Origin: Verrucomicrobiales bacterium
Lineage (GTDB): Bacteria > Verrucomicrobiota > Verrucomicrobiia > Verrucomicrobiales > DEV007
DNA length: 64,000 nt
Direction: 5' to 3'
Assembly (NCBI GenBank): GCA_030730365.1
Contig: JANQVJ010000040.1
Location: 23,155-87,154 of the forward strand
The notes under the pieces were generated by a model. It saw nothing but the letters and a program-made list of their open reading frames with translations. It made no database searches and was not told the DNA's origin. The translations under genes were made by a program, and so were the position numbers. Below, in pieces: positions 55,921-64,000 of this stretch (its first letter is position 1; the number at the start of each line of letters is the position of its first letter).

Positions 55921-57132
55921 ATGAACGACCCGAATATTGAACCGGTGGAGGTGGCCCACCTCACCGAGGTGGAGATCAAGGATGCCCAGGTGATTTTCAC
56001 CTCGGTCTGGAAGGGGCTGGTTGACGAGTATGGTCTCGAGAAGCTGCGCTTTCCGAAAGAGATCATCCTGCTCGGCGGAGCGCCTGGTTCGGGAAAAGGC
56101 ACGAATACGGCCTTCATCATGAAGGCGCGCGGGTTCACTTGCCCGCCTATCATCGTGAGCTCGCTCCTCGACAGCCCTGAAGCGCAGGCGCTGAAGGATC
56201 GGGGTATGTTAGTGGGTGATCGTGAGGTCATGGGAATCCTACTGCGCAAGATGCTGGAGTCCGAGTTCCGTGACGGAGCGATCCTCGACGGTTTCCCCCG
56301 CACGAAGGTGCAGGTCGAGTGCATGAAGCTGCTCGTGAAAAAGATCGGGGTGCTTCACCGCAAGTATGCGGATACCCCGCTCGCGAGTCACTTCCGCCGG
56401 CCGACGATTCATGTCATGGTCCTCTTCGTCGATGAAAAGACGAGTGTGGAGCGCCAGCTCTTCCGCGGCCGCCAGATCGCGCAGCACAATGAGGAGGTTG
56501 AGGCGACCGGCGTCGGTGAACTTCAGGAGCTGCGTGCCACCGATCTTGACATCGAGTCGGCAAAACATCGCTACCGCATTTTTAAGGAGAACACCTGGGA
56601 GGCCCTGCAGTCGCTCCGCGAGGTTTTCTTCTATCACCTCATCAACGCCCAGGGGCCGGTCAGCGAAGTGGAGCAGAACATCATCAAGGAACTAAAGTAT
56701 CAGAGCTCGCTCGAGCTCGAGCCGGCCACCTTTGAAATCGTCCGCGGCATCCCGCTCGCGCACGAGATCATCGTCCATGCGAGGCAGGAGTTGGTCCGCC
56801 GCCTCGACGGCTACGCCCGCGAGCATCGCGAGTTGTTCAAGAGCGTCGCCGAGCTCATCAATGCGAAGTTTATCCCCATCATCGAACGGCATGCGATCTC
56901 GGGCCGGGCGGTCATCAATAACGAAGATCATGTTCTCGCCGATCCCCTCGCTCTGGGAATGTTGATCGATATCTTTTCCGACCGCGGTTACCACGCCGTC
57001 GTCGACAAGCAGCTCACTAAGATCCCCGAGCGGGTCAATGTCCAGACAGGGGAGATCGAGTTTCGTCCGAATACGACCTACCGCATCCGCATCTACTTCG
57101 AGGGATCGGAGATACGCGCCGGGGGACGCTGA
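55921..57132 (+). CDS. adenylate-kinase-like protein with C-terminal extension
   Basis: A 403-residue protein from the ATG at 55921, preceded by AGGAAGG, one of the few clear Shine-Dalgarno sequences here. Residues 45-260 form a nucleoside-monophosphate-kinase-like P-loop domain: Walker A LLGGAPGSGKGTNT at about 50-63, GMLVGDREVMGILL and AILDGFPRTKVQVE at about 120-133. The expected LID residues are not obvious. About 140 C-terminal residues (VAELINAKFIPIIER through FRPNTTYRIRIYFEG) form a domain I do not recognise. It may phosphorylate AMP or a related nucleotide, or act as a sensor. Confidence 0.85.
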   Translation: MNDPNIEPVEVAHLTEVEIKDAQVIFTSVWKGLVDEYGLEKLRFPKEIILLGGAPGSGKGTNTAFIMKARGFTCPPIIVSSLLDSPEAQALKDRGMLVGDREVMGILLRKMLESEFRDGAILDGFPRTKVQVECMKLLVKKIGVLHRKYADTPLASHFRRPTIHVMVLFVDEKTSVERQLFRGRQIAQHNEEVEATGVGELQELRATDLDIESAKHRYRIFKENTWEALQSLREVFFYHLINAQGPVSEVEQNIIKELKYQSSLELEPATFEIVRGIPLAHEIIVHARQELVRRLDGYAREHRELFKSVAELINAKFIPIIERHAISGRAVINNEDHVLADPLALGMLIDIFSDRGYHAVVDKQLTKIPERVNVQTGEIEFRPNTTYRIRIYFEGSEIRAGGR

Positions 57133-57203
57133 GTCCCCGCAGCGGTGGCGACTAATAAGGGCTTTCCCGCCGCCTGACCCGGCGGGGAAAACGCTGTGAC
57201 CGC

Positions 57204-59600
57204 TCACTCGATCTCGATCTCGATCGCCTCGGTCTTGGTGAACTTCTCACGCGAGTCTCCCGGTCGCACGAGCGAGGCCCAGTAGCTTTCCCAGGGCTCA
57301 ATGTCAGCCCGTCCCGAACCTCCTGAAAGAAGGATCTTACTGCTCGTCGTCCGGGCGCGGAATTTCCGCGGTCCGAAGGAGGGGCCCTGCACGACAAGGT
57401 CACGAATGCCGTTGGGAAGGCGCCGGATCAGCTCGTTGTATTTTTTGGTGTTGTAGCCCATCTGGAACCCGGTCTGGGCCCACTGCGCGGCGTAGTCCTC
57501 GCGCTCGGCGCGGGGGAGGTTGAAGATGACTTCATTTTCCTTCACCGCCTGCCGCACCTGGTCGAGCTTGATTCCTTCTCTGGGGAAGTCGTGTCCGTAG
57601 TATTTGTCTTTGCTCTCGGTCGCGAGGGCGGGGACACGGAAGTAAATGTGGGCCGAGTCGTAGGTGCCGTCCTTGGGCGGTTCGGCGACGTAGGTCGCAT
57701 TCATCCCCTTACGGCCCAGGTAGAGGTGGACGCGGAATTTCAACTCATCTTCGAGGACCATCTTCCAGATAATCTCCTTGCCGTCGAAGCTGGGCTCTTC
57801 TTCGAGGCGGAGGAATTTGCGGCGGCGGAGGCGAGACCGTGGATCCGGGTGTTCGGGGATCTGTTTCCAACTGTGGTAGAAGAAGGTGATGGGGTTCTGG
57901 ATGTATTTGCCCTCGGCGTCTTTAAGAAAGATCAGGACACGGGCTTCGGGACCGTAAAAGATGGCGTCATACTCGGGCTCGGAGAGACGATGGATCTCCT
58001 TCCATGCCGGATCGACTCGGAAGGTTGTGGGGATGTCGCTGGAGATCTCCGCGCGTGGAGTCGCGAGCTTGATATTCATTTTCGCCAGCTCTTCCATATC
58101 GGCCTTTTTTTGATCGGCCATCAGAGAGGTCACTTCGGTTTCCTCGTTGCCGCGCAGTAGCGAGACGAGCGACGGCATCTGCCGACCCAGAGTCTTGTTT
58201 GCGATCTTTTTCGTCATCACGTCGAGGAACTCGGTCCCTTTTTCCGCCGGCTGCAGGTAGGTGCGGATCTTGCGACGCCCGAGGAGCTGGCCAAGTTCGG
58301 CGGCGATGTCTTCGTCAACGAAGTCTTCGAAATCGGAGAAGACGTAGAGAGAGTCGATCTTCTGCTCGAGGAGGAACTTGATCGCCGCGTCAGTGCCCGC
58401 GCCTTCCCAAGTGCCCACCGTGATGAACTGGTTGGGCCTGGTCTTGAAGGTCTCGATGAGCCGGTCCACGTAACGCTGTGGTGCCTTGCGCGGGAGATCG
58501 TGCCAGAGGAACCAGTAAGGGGTGTGCGTCTTATAAACCGGGTCAATGGGCACCACTTCATCGGCAATGATAGAGCGCACCTCGCCGTCGCGATTCTGGC
58601 GGTTTACAAGCATGTTCCTCACGTAGACGACGGGAGAGTCCTTGAAGCTCTTGTCGACCTCGCGGACGACGGCGGGAAGAAACTCCGCCATTGAGCCCGA
58701 GACGTCGAGGATAACCCCGAGGACTTCGCCCTCCATGGGCTGACCGAACATCATTTTTGACTCGGTCGAGGTCGGCATGCCGAGACTCATCGAGGGATTG
58801 AATTCCATCCCGGTCTCCACCGCGACATCGGCGATCGCAATATCCGATTTGGAAACAGTAAAGGATGAGGTCGTGCTGACGGAAATAATGTCGGCAATAG
58901 CCGAGTTAACCGCCGAGGTCGGGGCTAGGGTGGGCTTGTTGAGCTTCACGTTTTCGATCACTTCCTCGGGCTGTGGTTGCGATGTAGCGGCAACGATCTG
59001 AGGCGGGACGCGGGGTGGGACCTGGCTCACGATGAGGGTGAGGCCAAGAATGATGGCCACGTAGATGAGCACAGCGATGGTGACCGAGTTGAATTTGTCG
59101 CGGCGGATCACCTGGGCGCGCCGTTTATTGACGGCCTCTTTTAACTCCTGCAGCGCTTCGATCTCGGTGCTGGAAAAGGCGACCTTGGGCAGGGTCATGG
59201 GCGAGCCGTCGCCGGACCGCTTCACCAGGGCGATAGCGTGGTCGTGATCGGCATGCCGCAGGACGACTTCATCGTCGATGTCGTCGGAGGTGAGAGAGAT
59301 GACAGCGGTGACCGCACTGCGAAGTTCAGCCTGATATTGTTTTGCAGGTTCATAATCGGGATCGATCTCAAGGGCCGAGGCAACCAGTCCTCGGGCCTGC
59401 TCGATCGCCCCGACCGCTGCATAGGTTTTGGCGGCGGCGAGCCACGGGCCCGGTTCGTGCGGGATTGCTTCGCCCTCGTTGACTACCGCGACGGCGGCGT
59501 CATGGCGATCCTCCGCGACAAGCGCCCGGACGAGCGAGAGTCGCAGCTCCCAGTTGCCAGGGTCGGCGGCGAGTGAGTTGGTAAGTTCAGGAGTGGTCAT
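57204..59600 (-). CDS. TPR and VWA-like membrane protein
   Basis: About 798 residues from the ATG at 59600. The N-terminal 100 residues are TPR-like (ARGLVASALEIDPDYEPAKQYQAEL). One membrane helix lies at about 175-195 (VTIAVLIYVAIILGLTLIV). The middle holds a VWA-type segment with the MIDAS motif GVILDVSGSMAEF and a later SLYVFSDFEDFVDED. The last 250 residues are of unknown fold. It is possibly a periplasmic or cytoplasmic scaffold or sensor of the vWA/TPR type common in Planctomycetes and Verrucomicrobia. Confidence 0.75.
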   Translation of the reverse strand: MTTPELTNSLAADPGNWELRLSLVRALVAEDRHDAAVAVVNEGEAIPHEPGPWLAAAKTYAAVGAIEQARGLVASALEIDPDYEPAKQYQAELRSAVTAVISLTSDDIDDEVVLRHADHDHAIALVKRSGDGSPMTLPKVAFSSTEIEALQELKEAVNKRRAQVIRRDKFNSVTIAVLIYVAIILGLTLIVSQVPPRVPPQIVAATSQPQPEEVIENVKLNKPTLAPTSAVNSAIADIISVSTTSSFTVSKSDIAIADVAVETGMEFNPSMSLGMPTSTESKMMFGQPMEGEVLGVILDVSGSMAEFLPAVVREVDKSFKDSPVVYVRNMLVNRQNRDGEVRSIIADEVVPIDPVYKTHTPYWFLWHDLPRKAPQRYVDRLIETFKTRPNQFITVGTWEGAGTDAAIKFLLEQKIDSLYVFSDFEDFVDEDIAAELGQLLGRRKIRTYLQPAEKGTEFLDVMTKKIANKTLGRQMPSLVSLLRGNEETEVTSLMADQKKADMEELAKMNIKLATPRAEISSDIPTTFRVDPAWKEIHRLSEPEYDAIFYGPEARVLIFLKDAEGKYIQNPITFFYHSWKQIPEHPDPRSRLRRRKFLRLEEEPSFDGKEIIWKMVLEDELKFRVHLYLGRKGMNATYVAEPPKDGTYDSAHIYFRVPALATESKDKYYGHDFPREGIKLDQVRQAVKENEVIFNLPRAEREDYAAQWAQTGFQMGYNTKKYNELIRRLPNGIRDLVVQGPSFGPRKFRARTTSSKILLSGGSGRADIEPWESYWASLVRPGDSREKFTKTEAIEIEIE

Positions 59601-59767
59601 GGTCGTGGAAGTCTGAAGGTTCGTCTTGTGACTATTCCGCCGACATATGGTAAAAACCAGCCCAAAATGTGACATCGGGTATACGCATTTTCGCTCTGGC
59701 TGAATTTTACCAGTCCGGGGGCGATAAAAGGTGCGACGAACCGGTCGCGCGCCCGAGAAAAGAGACC

Positions 59768-59839
59768 AGCCGAAGGGGGGAATTGAACCCCCGACCCACG
59801 CATTACGAATGCGTTGCTCTACCCCTGAGCTACTCCGGC
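59768..59839 (-). tRNA. tRNA-Thr(CGT)
   Basis: On the minus strand: acceptor GCCGGAG/CTTCGGC (one G:U), D arm GCTC...GAGC, anticodon stem ACGCA/TGCGT with loop TTCGTAA (anticodon CGT), T arm GGGGG-TTCAATT-CCCCC. The CCA end is not encoded, unlike the two tRNAs in the tuf region. It is a second threonine isoacceptor. Confidence 0.95.
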
Positions 59840-60351
59840 GTCGATCCGGCCCTGAAGGGGCGGGCCAAAAAGTAGTCGAGACTGTAGCGGTGTCAACGGG
59901 TTCAATGGGGGTGGCAGGGACTAGCCGGCATTTCTCACACCCGTTCTACTGCGACTGGCTGCGGCCCGCCCCTGCTTCGTTCCGGCCCGAATTGTCCCTG
60001 GGCAGGGTGTGCCCGTAGAGCCCTTCGGGAAATTCGTCCCGCGCCTCGCAGGAGCAAGTCCTCGCGGCGTCTCGTGACGAAAGGCTATGAGAAATGCAGG
60101 CTAGCGAGGAGCTTGTCGGACTTATCCCGTTCGGCAGCGAAAAGCGGGGTTTCGGCTCAAATGTACCTTCGTTCTTGCCATTTGTGTTCCTACAAACTCC
60201 TCGATCTTATGAAAATTTTACCTCGAACCCCGCTCCTCTCGTTCAAACGCTCTAAGTCCGACACATTCCGGGGGATGAATTTTTTTTAAAAAAGAGGTTT
60301 TCCCGCTGTCACGGACGGGCGGTTCGCGGCAAACTCTCTTGACTTCATGTC
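59840..60351. other. 512-base region without a recognisable gene
   Basis: Between tRNA-Thr(CGT) and the sigma factor gene. Short frames (about 60-70 codons) do not resemble proteins. The last 50 bases are AT-rich (TTTTTTTTAAAAAAG) and probably include the sigma factor promoter. No repeat or RNA gene was recognised. Confidence 0.4.
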
Positions 60352-60897
60352 ATGAACCCAGTCGACCGCGAGCTATTTATCGAGCAGGTCCGCGAGCACC
60401 ACGCCGGCTTGCGAGGCTTCGTCCGTTCTCTCGGTGTCGATCCGCTCTGGGTCGACGATGTTGCGCAAGAGGCCTTCATCGTTGCCTACAACCGCCTTGG
60501 CGAATTCGACCACAGCCGTGACTTCGGTGCATGGCTGCGCGGGATTGCCCGAAATCTCGTGATCAACGAACGTCGCAAGAATGCTCGGCGCAAACGCATC
60601 ATTTCGGATAATCTCACCGAAGTGCTCATCGCCTCGTCTTCAGCGAGTGATGAAGATGAGGACGAGATGGGTGACCTCGGTCTGGTGCGGCTCAACGCGC
60701 TGAAGGAATGTGTCAAAGGCCTCCCCGAGAAAAGTCTGCGACTCCTCAAATCCCGTTACGAAGATGATCATTCGGCTCAGGACATCGCCGAAGAATTTTC
60801 CATGAATCCTCCCGCCGTGCGCAAGGCGCTCGAGCGCATGCGCACCGCCCTGCGCGACTGCATGGAGGAAAAGATGCGGATGGCGGCTGCTCTATAA
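60352..60897 (+). CDS. ECF-type RNA polymerase sigma factor
   Basis: A 181-residue sigma factor of the sigma-70/ECF group. Region 2 reads VDPLWVDDVAQEAFIVAYNRL and FGAWLRGIARNLVINERRK; region 4 reads LPEKSLRLLKSRYEDDHSAQDIAEEF and PAVRKALERMRTALRDCM. The subfamily matches the Rhodopirellula/Verrucomicrobium type sigma factors. A putative partner starts 5 bases downstream, so it is probably cotranscribed. Confidence 0.93.
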   Translation: MNPVDRELFIEQVREHHAGLRGFVRSLGVDPLWVDDVAQEAFIVAYNRLGEFDHSRDFGAWLRGIARNLVINERRKNARRKRIISDNLTEVLIASSSASDEDEDEMGDLGLVRLNALKECVKGLPEKSLRLLKSRYEDDHSAQDIAEEFSMNPPAVRKALERMRTALRDCMEEKMRMAAAL

Positions 60898-60902
60898 GAA
60901 AG

Positions 60903-62546
60903 ATGAAATTCGAACTGACCGGCTCAGAATTGCTGCAGCGGCTCCTCCACGGGGAGCCGGCTGGGGAGGATTTGTCCGCGCTCGCGGAACGGGCGGCATC
61001 GAATCCCGGATTTGCCCGCGAGATCGCCGGGGAGCTGGCCTTTTCAGAGTTGCTCAGAGAGGCGATAGGGGCCGATTCGTCGAATGTCGGGGAGCGCTTC
61101 GAGGCGAATCTCCGCAGCGCTGCGCTAACGATGGATGACCTTCTCTTACGGGTAAAAGAAGGATCGGCGACGAGTTATGAGTGTGACCGGCTCGTGAAAC
61201 ATCTCTGGGAGGCCCCGGCTGCGGTGAGTCGACTCCGCCGCGATCTCGTGATGGAGGAATTTTTCCAGGAGGCGCTTTCGGAATCGAAGTCCGAGGTGGC
61301 CTTTATCCAGTCGCTCGAGACGCGGATGTGGGCCGAGACGCGGCGAGATCACTTTGTCGACGATTTTGCAAAAAGGCTTGAGCGGGAGCTGGCTCCGGCC
61401 GTTGAAGATGTCGAGGAGGGCAAGATTGTTCCCTTCACCGGCGGATGGGGTTTCACGGTCTTGAAGATGGGGGCGGTGGCGGCGGTCCTCGCGCTCGGTT
61501 CTTTCTTTTCCGTGCAGATGATGCTCGATGAGACGGCGACGAAGCCCTCGCTCGCCTCAGTAGTGAAAACCTCTTCCGGCGTGATCTGGTCGGGCGACTC
61601 AATCCCAACGAAGGACGGTTCCCTCAAGTCGGGACTTTACCACCTCAGCAGCGGGGTGGTCTCGATGCGGATGTCATCGGGCAGCGAGCTTAGCGTGGAG
61701 GGGCCCGCGATTTTTGAAGTGGGGGACGATGCCTCCACTTTTGTCCATGAGGGCATTGCGCTGGCGCGAGTCTCCGCAACCGATCTTGGCATCTCTCTTC
61801 GCTCAAAGGGCCTTAGCATCGCCGAGCCGGCCCGTCTCATCGGAATCGACGCCCGGTCCGAGGGCGCGACCGAGGCGATCGTCTTTAATGGTGACGGCGG
61901 CATTTGCCTGACCGAGGGCGGAAAATGCCGCGAGCTCTCCGAGTTTGAGGCGGTCAAGGCCGACCACGTTCGTGAGCGTCTCGTCGATGTGCCCTATAAT
62001 CCTAAGGCTTTCACTAACGCGTGGGCTCTGCTTTCGGGAGTGGAAAACAATCTCGGCTCGGTCCGCATCGAGATGCCGGGTGCGGCGATCTCGTCCGAGC
62101 AGGGCCGCGAGGGCGAGGTCCAGGTCTACGTGGAGAATGAGTCATTCCGACCTGAGAGTGATCTCGAGGTCGACCAAGTCGTCGCGGGCGAGTTCTCTGT
62201 CGCCGAGGCCAATCCAGGGCAGCAACTCGAGGCTAAGGGTGAGCTGCGAAGTTATCTTCTTCAGCTCTGGCCGACCCGGGCAGGAGAGGGGGACGAGGTC
62301 GAGACTTCGCTGACCTTTGACCACCCTGTCGTCGGAGTGATTTTTTCGTCGGATCGCCTCGTCGGTTCCGACTCCTCGGTGGGTGCGCCCATTTCCCTTG
62401 CGGGTGATATCTACAACCGCAATCGTGGGATGGACTCGGGCAATGACGAGATTCTTCTCAGCCAGGATCGACGCACCCTTAATCTGCGATTCAAAGGTGG
62501 CGGTGCTCAGGCCGAACAGGTGCGGGTGCTCGTGGCCTTGAATTAG
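60903..62546 (+). CDS. FecR-domain membrane protein (putative anti-sigma)
   Basis: A 547-residue protein. The first 180 residues are cytoplasmic and helical with a zinc-independent anti-sigma-like look; one membrane helix lies at about 183-203 (VLKMGAVAAVLALGSFFSVQMM). The outer part is FecR-like (SGVIWSGDSIPTKDGSL, GVVSMRMSSGSELSVEGPAIFEV) followed by a beta domain typical of Planctomycetes-Verrucomicrobia ECF partners. It probably holds or frees the sigma factor in response to an outside signal. The gene ends 30 bases before a palindromic repeat. Confidence 0.85.
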   Translation: MKFELTGSELLQRLLHGEPAGEDLSALAERAASNPGFAREIAGELAFSELLREAIGADSSNVGERFEANLRSAALTMDDLLLRVKEGSATSYECDRLVKHLWEAPAAVSRLRRDLVMEEFFQEALSESKSEVAFIQSLETRMWAETRRDHFVDDFAKRLERELAPAVEDVEEGKIVPFTGGWGFTVLKMGAVAAVLALGSFFSVQMMLDETATKPSLASVVKTSSGVIWSGDSIPTKDGSLKSGLYHLSSGVVSMRMSSGSELSVEGPAIFEVGDDASTFVHEGIALARVSATDLGISLRSKGLSIAEPARLIGIDARSEGATEAIVFNGDGGICLTEGGKCRELSEFEAVKADHVRERLVDVPYNPKAFTNAWALLSGVENNLGSVRIEMPGAAISSEQGREGEVQVYVENESFRPESDLEVDQVVAGEFSVAEANPGQQLEAKGELRSYLLQLWPTRAGEGDEVETSLTFDHPVVGVIFSSDRLVGSDSSVGAPISLAGDIYNRNRGMDSGNDEILLSQDRRTLNLRFKGGGAQAEQVRVLVALN

Positions 62547-62574
62547 GAAATCAGGTAGGAAATCTTTACATGTG

Positions 62575-62711
62575 GAACGGGTCTCCAGGCCCGTTCATCG
62601 CCGGCCGGGCAACGCGGGAAAGGGCCTGGAGCCCCGTTCTACTTCCCCGACAGCGGCTTCAGCCGCTCGTTCGCTACGCGGAGAGGCTCCGTCCTCAAGG
62701 GCTGAAGCCCT
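62575..62711. repeat. GAACGGG palindromic repeat cluster
   Basis: Hairpin GAACGGG/CCCGTTC (62575-62596), then an inverted copy of the same sequence, GGGCCTGGAGCCCCGTTCTA (62622-62641), then AGCGGC-TTCA-GCCGCT (62652-62667) and AGGGCTGAAGCCCT (62698-62711). The last pair are also inverted versions of each other. The element lies between the convergent FecR-like and tcdA genes and reaches into the 3' end of tcdA. Confidence 0.6.
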
Positions 62712-63519
62712 CACTCCAGCTCTCATCAGCCGGGCCCACGATCACGCGGATTGCCTCGGCTGCCGCAGCGAAGCCGAAAGTCCCTGTGACGGGAGTCGCC
62801 GAACCAAATCCGGTGTCGCAATTAATCCGTCGCGACGCCCCGGGCTCGGGGTCTCTGCGGACACTGCCGTCGGCCCAGGGGAAACGCGCATTTTCCTCGC
62901 TGTAGACCGTGCGCACCTGAAAGGGCTCGCGTGTCGCTTCGGGCGGGTAGCCGTAGTGCCTGCGCAACTCTTTGCGGACGAGGCGCAGTAATTTATCATT
63001 GCTCGCACCCGCGAGGTCGGCGACCCGGACAGCGGCAGGATTGCTTTTACCTCCGGCACCGCCAGACACAATGAGCGGGAGTGAGCGGTCGCGGCACGAG
63101 GCGATCAGGAGCGCCTTGAGCCTGGCATCATCAATGCCGTCGACAACGCAGTCGTAGCTGCGCGAGAGGAGCCGCTCGGCTGTCGCCTCGGTGAAAAAAG
63201 CGATCTCCTCGTGTATGGCGAGTTCGGGATTGATGAGCCGCAGTCGTTCCGCCATCGCCGAGACTTTCAAGCGGCCAATGTGGCCCGCGAGGGCGGGGAG
63301 CTGACGATTGATGTTCGTCACGCAGATTTCGTCCAGATCGATTAGGGTGAGTTCGCCGACTCCGCTGCGCGCGAGAGCTTCCGCCGTCCAAGATCCGACC
63401 CCGCCGATCCCGATCACCGCGACGTGGGCGCGATGGAGCTTCGGCAGCGCTGCCGCCCCGTAGAGCCGGGCGAGACCGGAAAAGCGATCGAGGTAGTCGG
63501 TGGAGAGGGGGGCGTTCAC
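62695..63519 (-). CDS. tcdA: tRNA threonylcarbamoyladenosine dehydratase
   Basis: About 274 residues from the GTG at 63519 (NAPLSTDYLDRFSGLARLYGA), the point where the E. coli protein also begins to align. It is an E1-like enzyme that cyclises t6A37 in tRNA using ATP. Signatures are VAVIGIGGVGSWTAEALARSG, LIDLDEICVTNINRQ, DGIDDARLKALLI and CDTGFGSATPVTGTFGF near the end. The last residues (EGFSP) and the stop are read from the palindromic repeat at its 3' end, so the natural C terminus may have been altered. Confidence 0.9.
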   Translation of the reverse strand: MNAPLSTDYLDRFSGLARLYGAAALPKLHRAHVAVIGIGGVGSWTAEALARSGVGELTLIDLDEICVTNINRQLPALAGHIGRLKVSAMAERLRLINPELAIHEEIAFFTEATAERLLSRSYDCVVDGIDDARLKALLIASCRDRSLPLIVSGGAGGKSNPAAVRVADLAGASNDKLLRLVRKELRRHYGYPPEATREPFQVRTVYSEENARFPWADGSVRRDPEPGASRRINCDTGFGSATPVTGTFGFAAAAEAIRVIVGPADESWSEGFSP

Positions 63520-63600
63520 AGTCGGAGAGTCGATGAGGAAGGGCCACCTTGCGTTGGAGCCCCGTCCGTTGCAAGTTGGTGCGATGAGAAAATTGATCGC

Positions 63601-64000
63601 ATGAAGTGGCAGATCCTCGCCATCGGGAAACCTTCGCTCCGCTACGCCAAGGGGGGAGTCGAGGAATATCAGAAGCGTCTCACCCGCTACACCACCCTCG
63701 AGTTGCAGACCGACTGGAAAGACGCCGGCCAGGTCAAAAACAGCGAGACCCTGCTCGCCGCGAGCGAGGGGGCGGTGCGCATCGTTCTCGACGAGCGCGG
63801 CGAGACCTGGACCACCGCTGATCTTGTGAGCCGGGTCGAGGGCTGGCAGATGAATGCGGTGAAACGGGTCGCCATTCTCATCGGCGGCGCCGACGGGCAT
63901 ACCCCCGAGCTGCGGAGCAGCGCCGATCATGTCATCGCCCTGAGCGGGTTCACCCTGCAACACGAACTCGCCCTCGTTGTTTTGCTCGAACAGATCTACC
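63601..64000 (+). CDS. rlmH: 23S rRNA (pseudouridine1915-N3)-methyltransferase, partial
   Basis: An open frame from the ATG at 63601 (MKWQILAIGKPSL) that runs off the right edge. The 133 visible residues match RlmH of the SPOUT class: YQKRLTRY, VRIVLDERGE, ILIGGADGH and LSGFTLQHELALVVLLEQIY. About 20 residues, including the usual PYHK end, lie outside the window. It is divergent from tcdA with 81 bases between starts. Confidence 0.9.
   Translation, partial: MKWQILAIGKPSLRYAKGGVEEYQKRLTRYTTLELQTDWKDAGQVKNSETLLAASEGAVRIVLDERGETWTTADLVSRVEGWQMNAVKRVAILIGGADGHTPELRSSADHVIALSGFTLQHELALVVLLEQIY

Overview
The window is a 64 kb stretch of a GC-rich bacterial chromosome, most likely from a free-living or host-associated member of the Verrucomicrobiota. 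The evidence for that is a mix of gene families typical of the Planctomycetes-Verrucomicrobia group: a secreted sulfatase, many secreted SGNH and alpha/beta esterases, a DUF1080 protein, a CxxCH 'hypothetical', an ECF sigma factor next to a FecR-like protein, and a large POT transporter. The near absence of Shine-Dalgarno sequences, even in the ribosomal operon, and several families of palindromic intergenic repeats fit the same picture. The assignment is inference; no rRNA gene is present to settle it.

Layout. (1) 0-7.4 kb: serA, a bile-acid/sodium symporter-family carrier, two PilT-type motor ATPases, an anchored DUF1080 protein, and a winged-helix protein with a restriction-endonuclease-like C-terminal part, closed by a clean terminator. 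(2) 7.4-11.7 kb: a secreted VWA protein preceded by four 11-bp-phased TTACA/TGACA repeats, then a histidine kinase and an OmpR-type response regulator. (3) 11.7-13.6 kb: a toxin-antitoxin island with an orphan ribbon-helix-helix antitoxin, an AbrB/PIN pair and a Phd/PIN pair. (4) 13.6-24 kb: POT transporter with an inserted pseudopilin-like segment, ROK kinase, dxr, cdsA, queD, a secreted FAD oxidoreductase, an amidase and a YmdB-type phosphodiesterase.

(5) 24.2-39.2 kb is the core of gene expression: tRNA-Thr(GGT), tuf, tRNA-Trp(CCA), secE, nusG, rplK, rplA, rplJ, rplL, rpoB and rpoC, followed by rpsB and tsf instead of the usual rpsL-rpsG-fusA. Hairpins lie between tuf and tRNA-Trp and upstream of rplL, rpoB, rpsB and tsf, which suggests several points of attenuation or autoregulation. 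(6) 39.3-50 kb: a secreted hydrolase district with a redoxin, tandem TM2 protein, sialate-esterase-like protein, LolA-like protein, SGNH hydrolase, esterase, CxxCH protein, sulfatase and a prolyl-oligopeptidase-like protein, interspersed with palindromic repeats. Together these look suited to de-esterifying and desulfating polysaccharides. (7) 50-64 kb: small proteins, a thioesterase, a lipoprotein, a cupin, a membrane-anchored GH75 (chitosanase)-like protein, ssb, an M42-type peptidase, an SGNH-like protein, an adenylate-kinase-like protein with an extra domain, a TPR/VWA membrane protein, tRNA-Thr(CGT), an ECF sigma/FecR pair, tcdA and the start of rlmH, which runs off the window.

No rRNA, CRISPR array, prophage or intact insertion sequence was seen. 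The features most worth following up are the POT-pseudopilin fusion, the four-repeat operator before the VWA gene, the probably inactive nuclease-like protein, the GH75-like membrane protein and the four classes of palindromic intergenic element.
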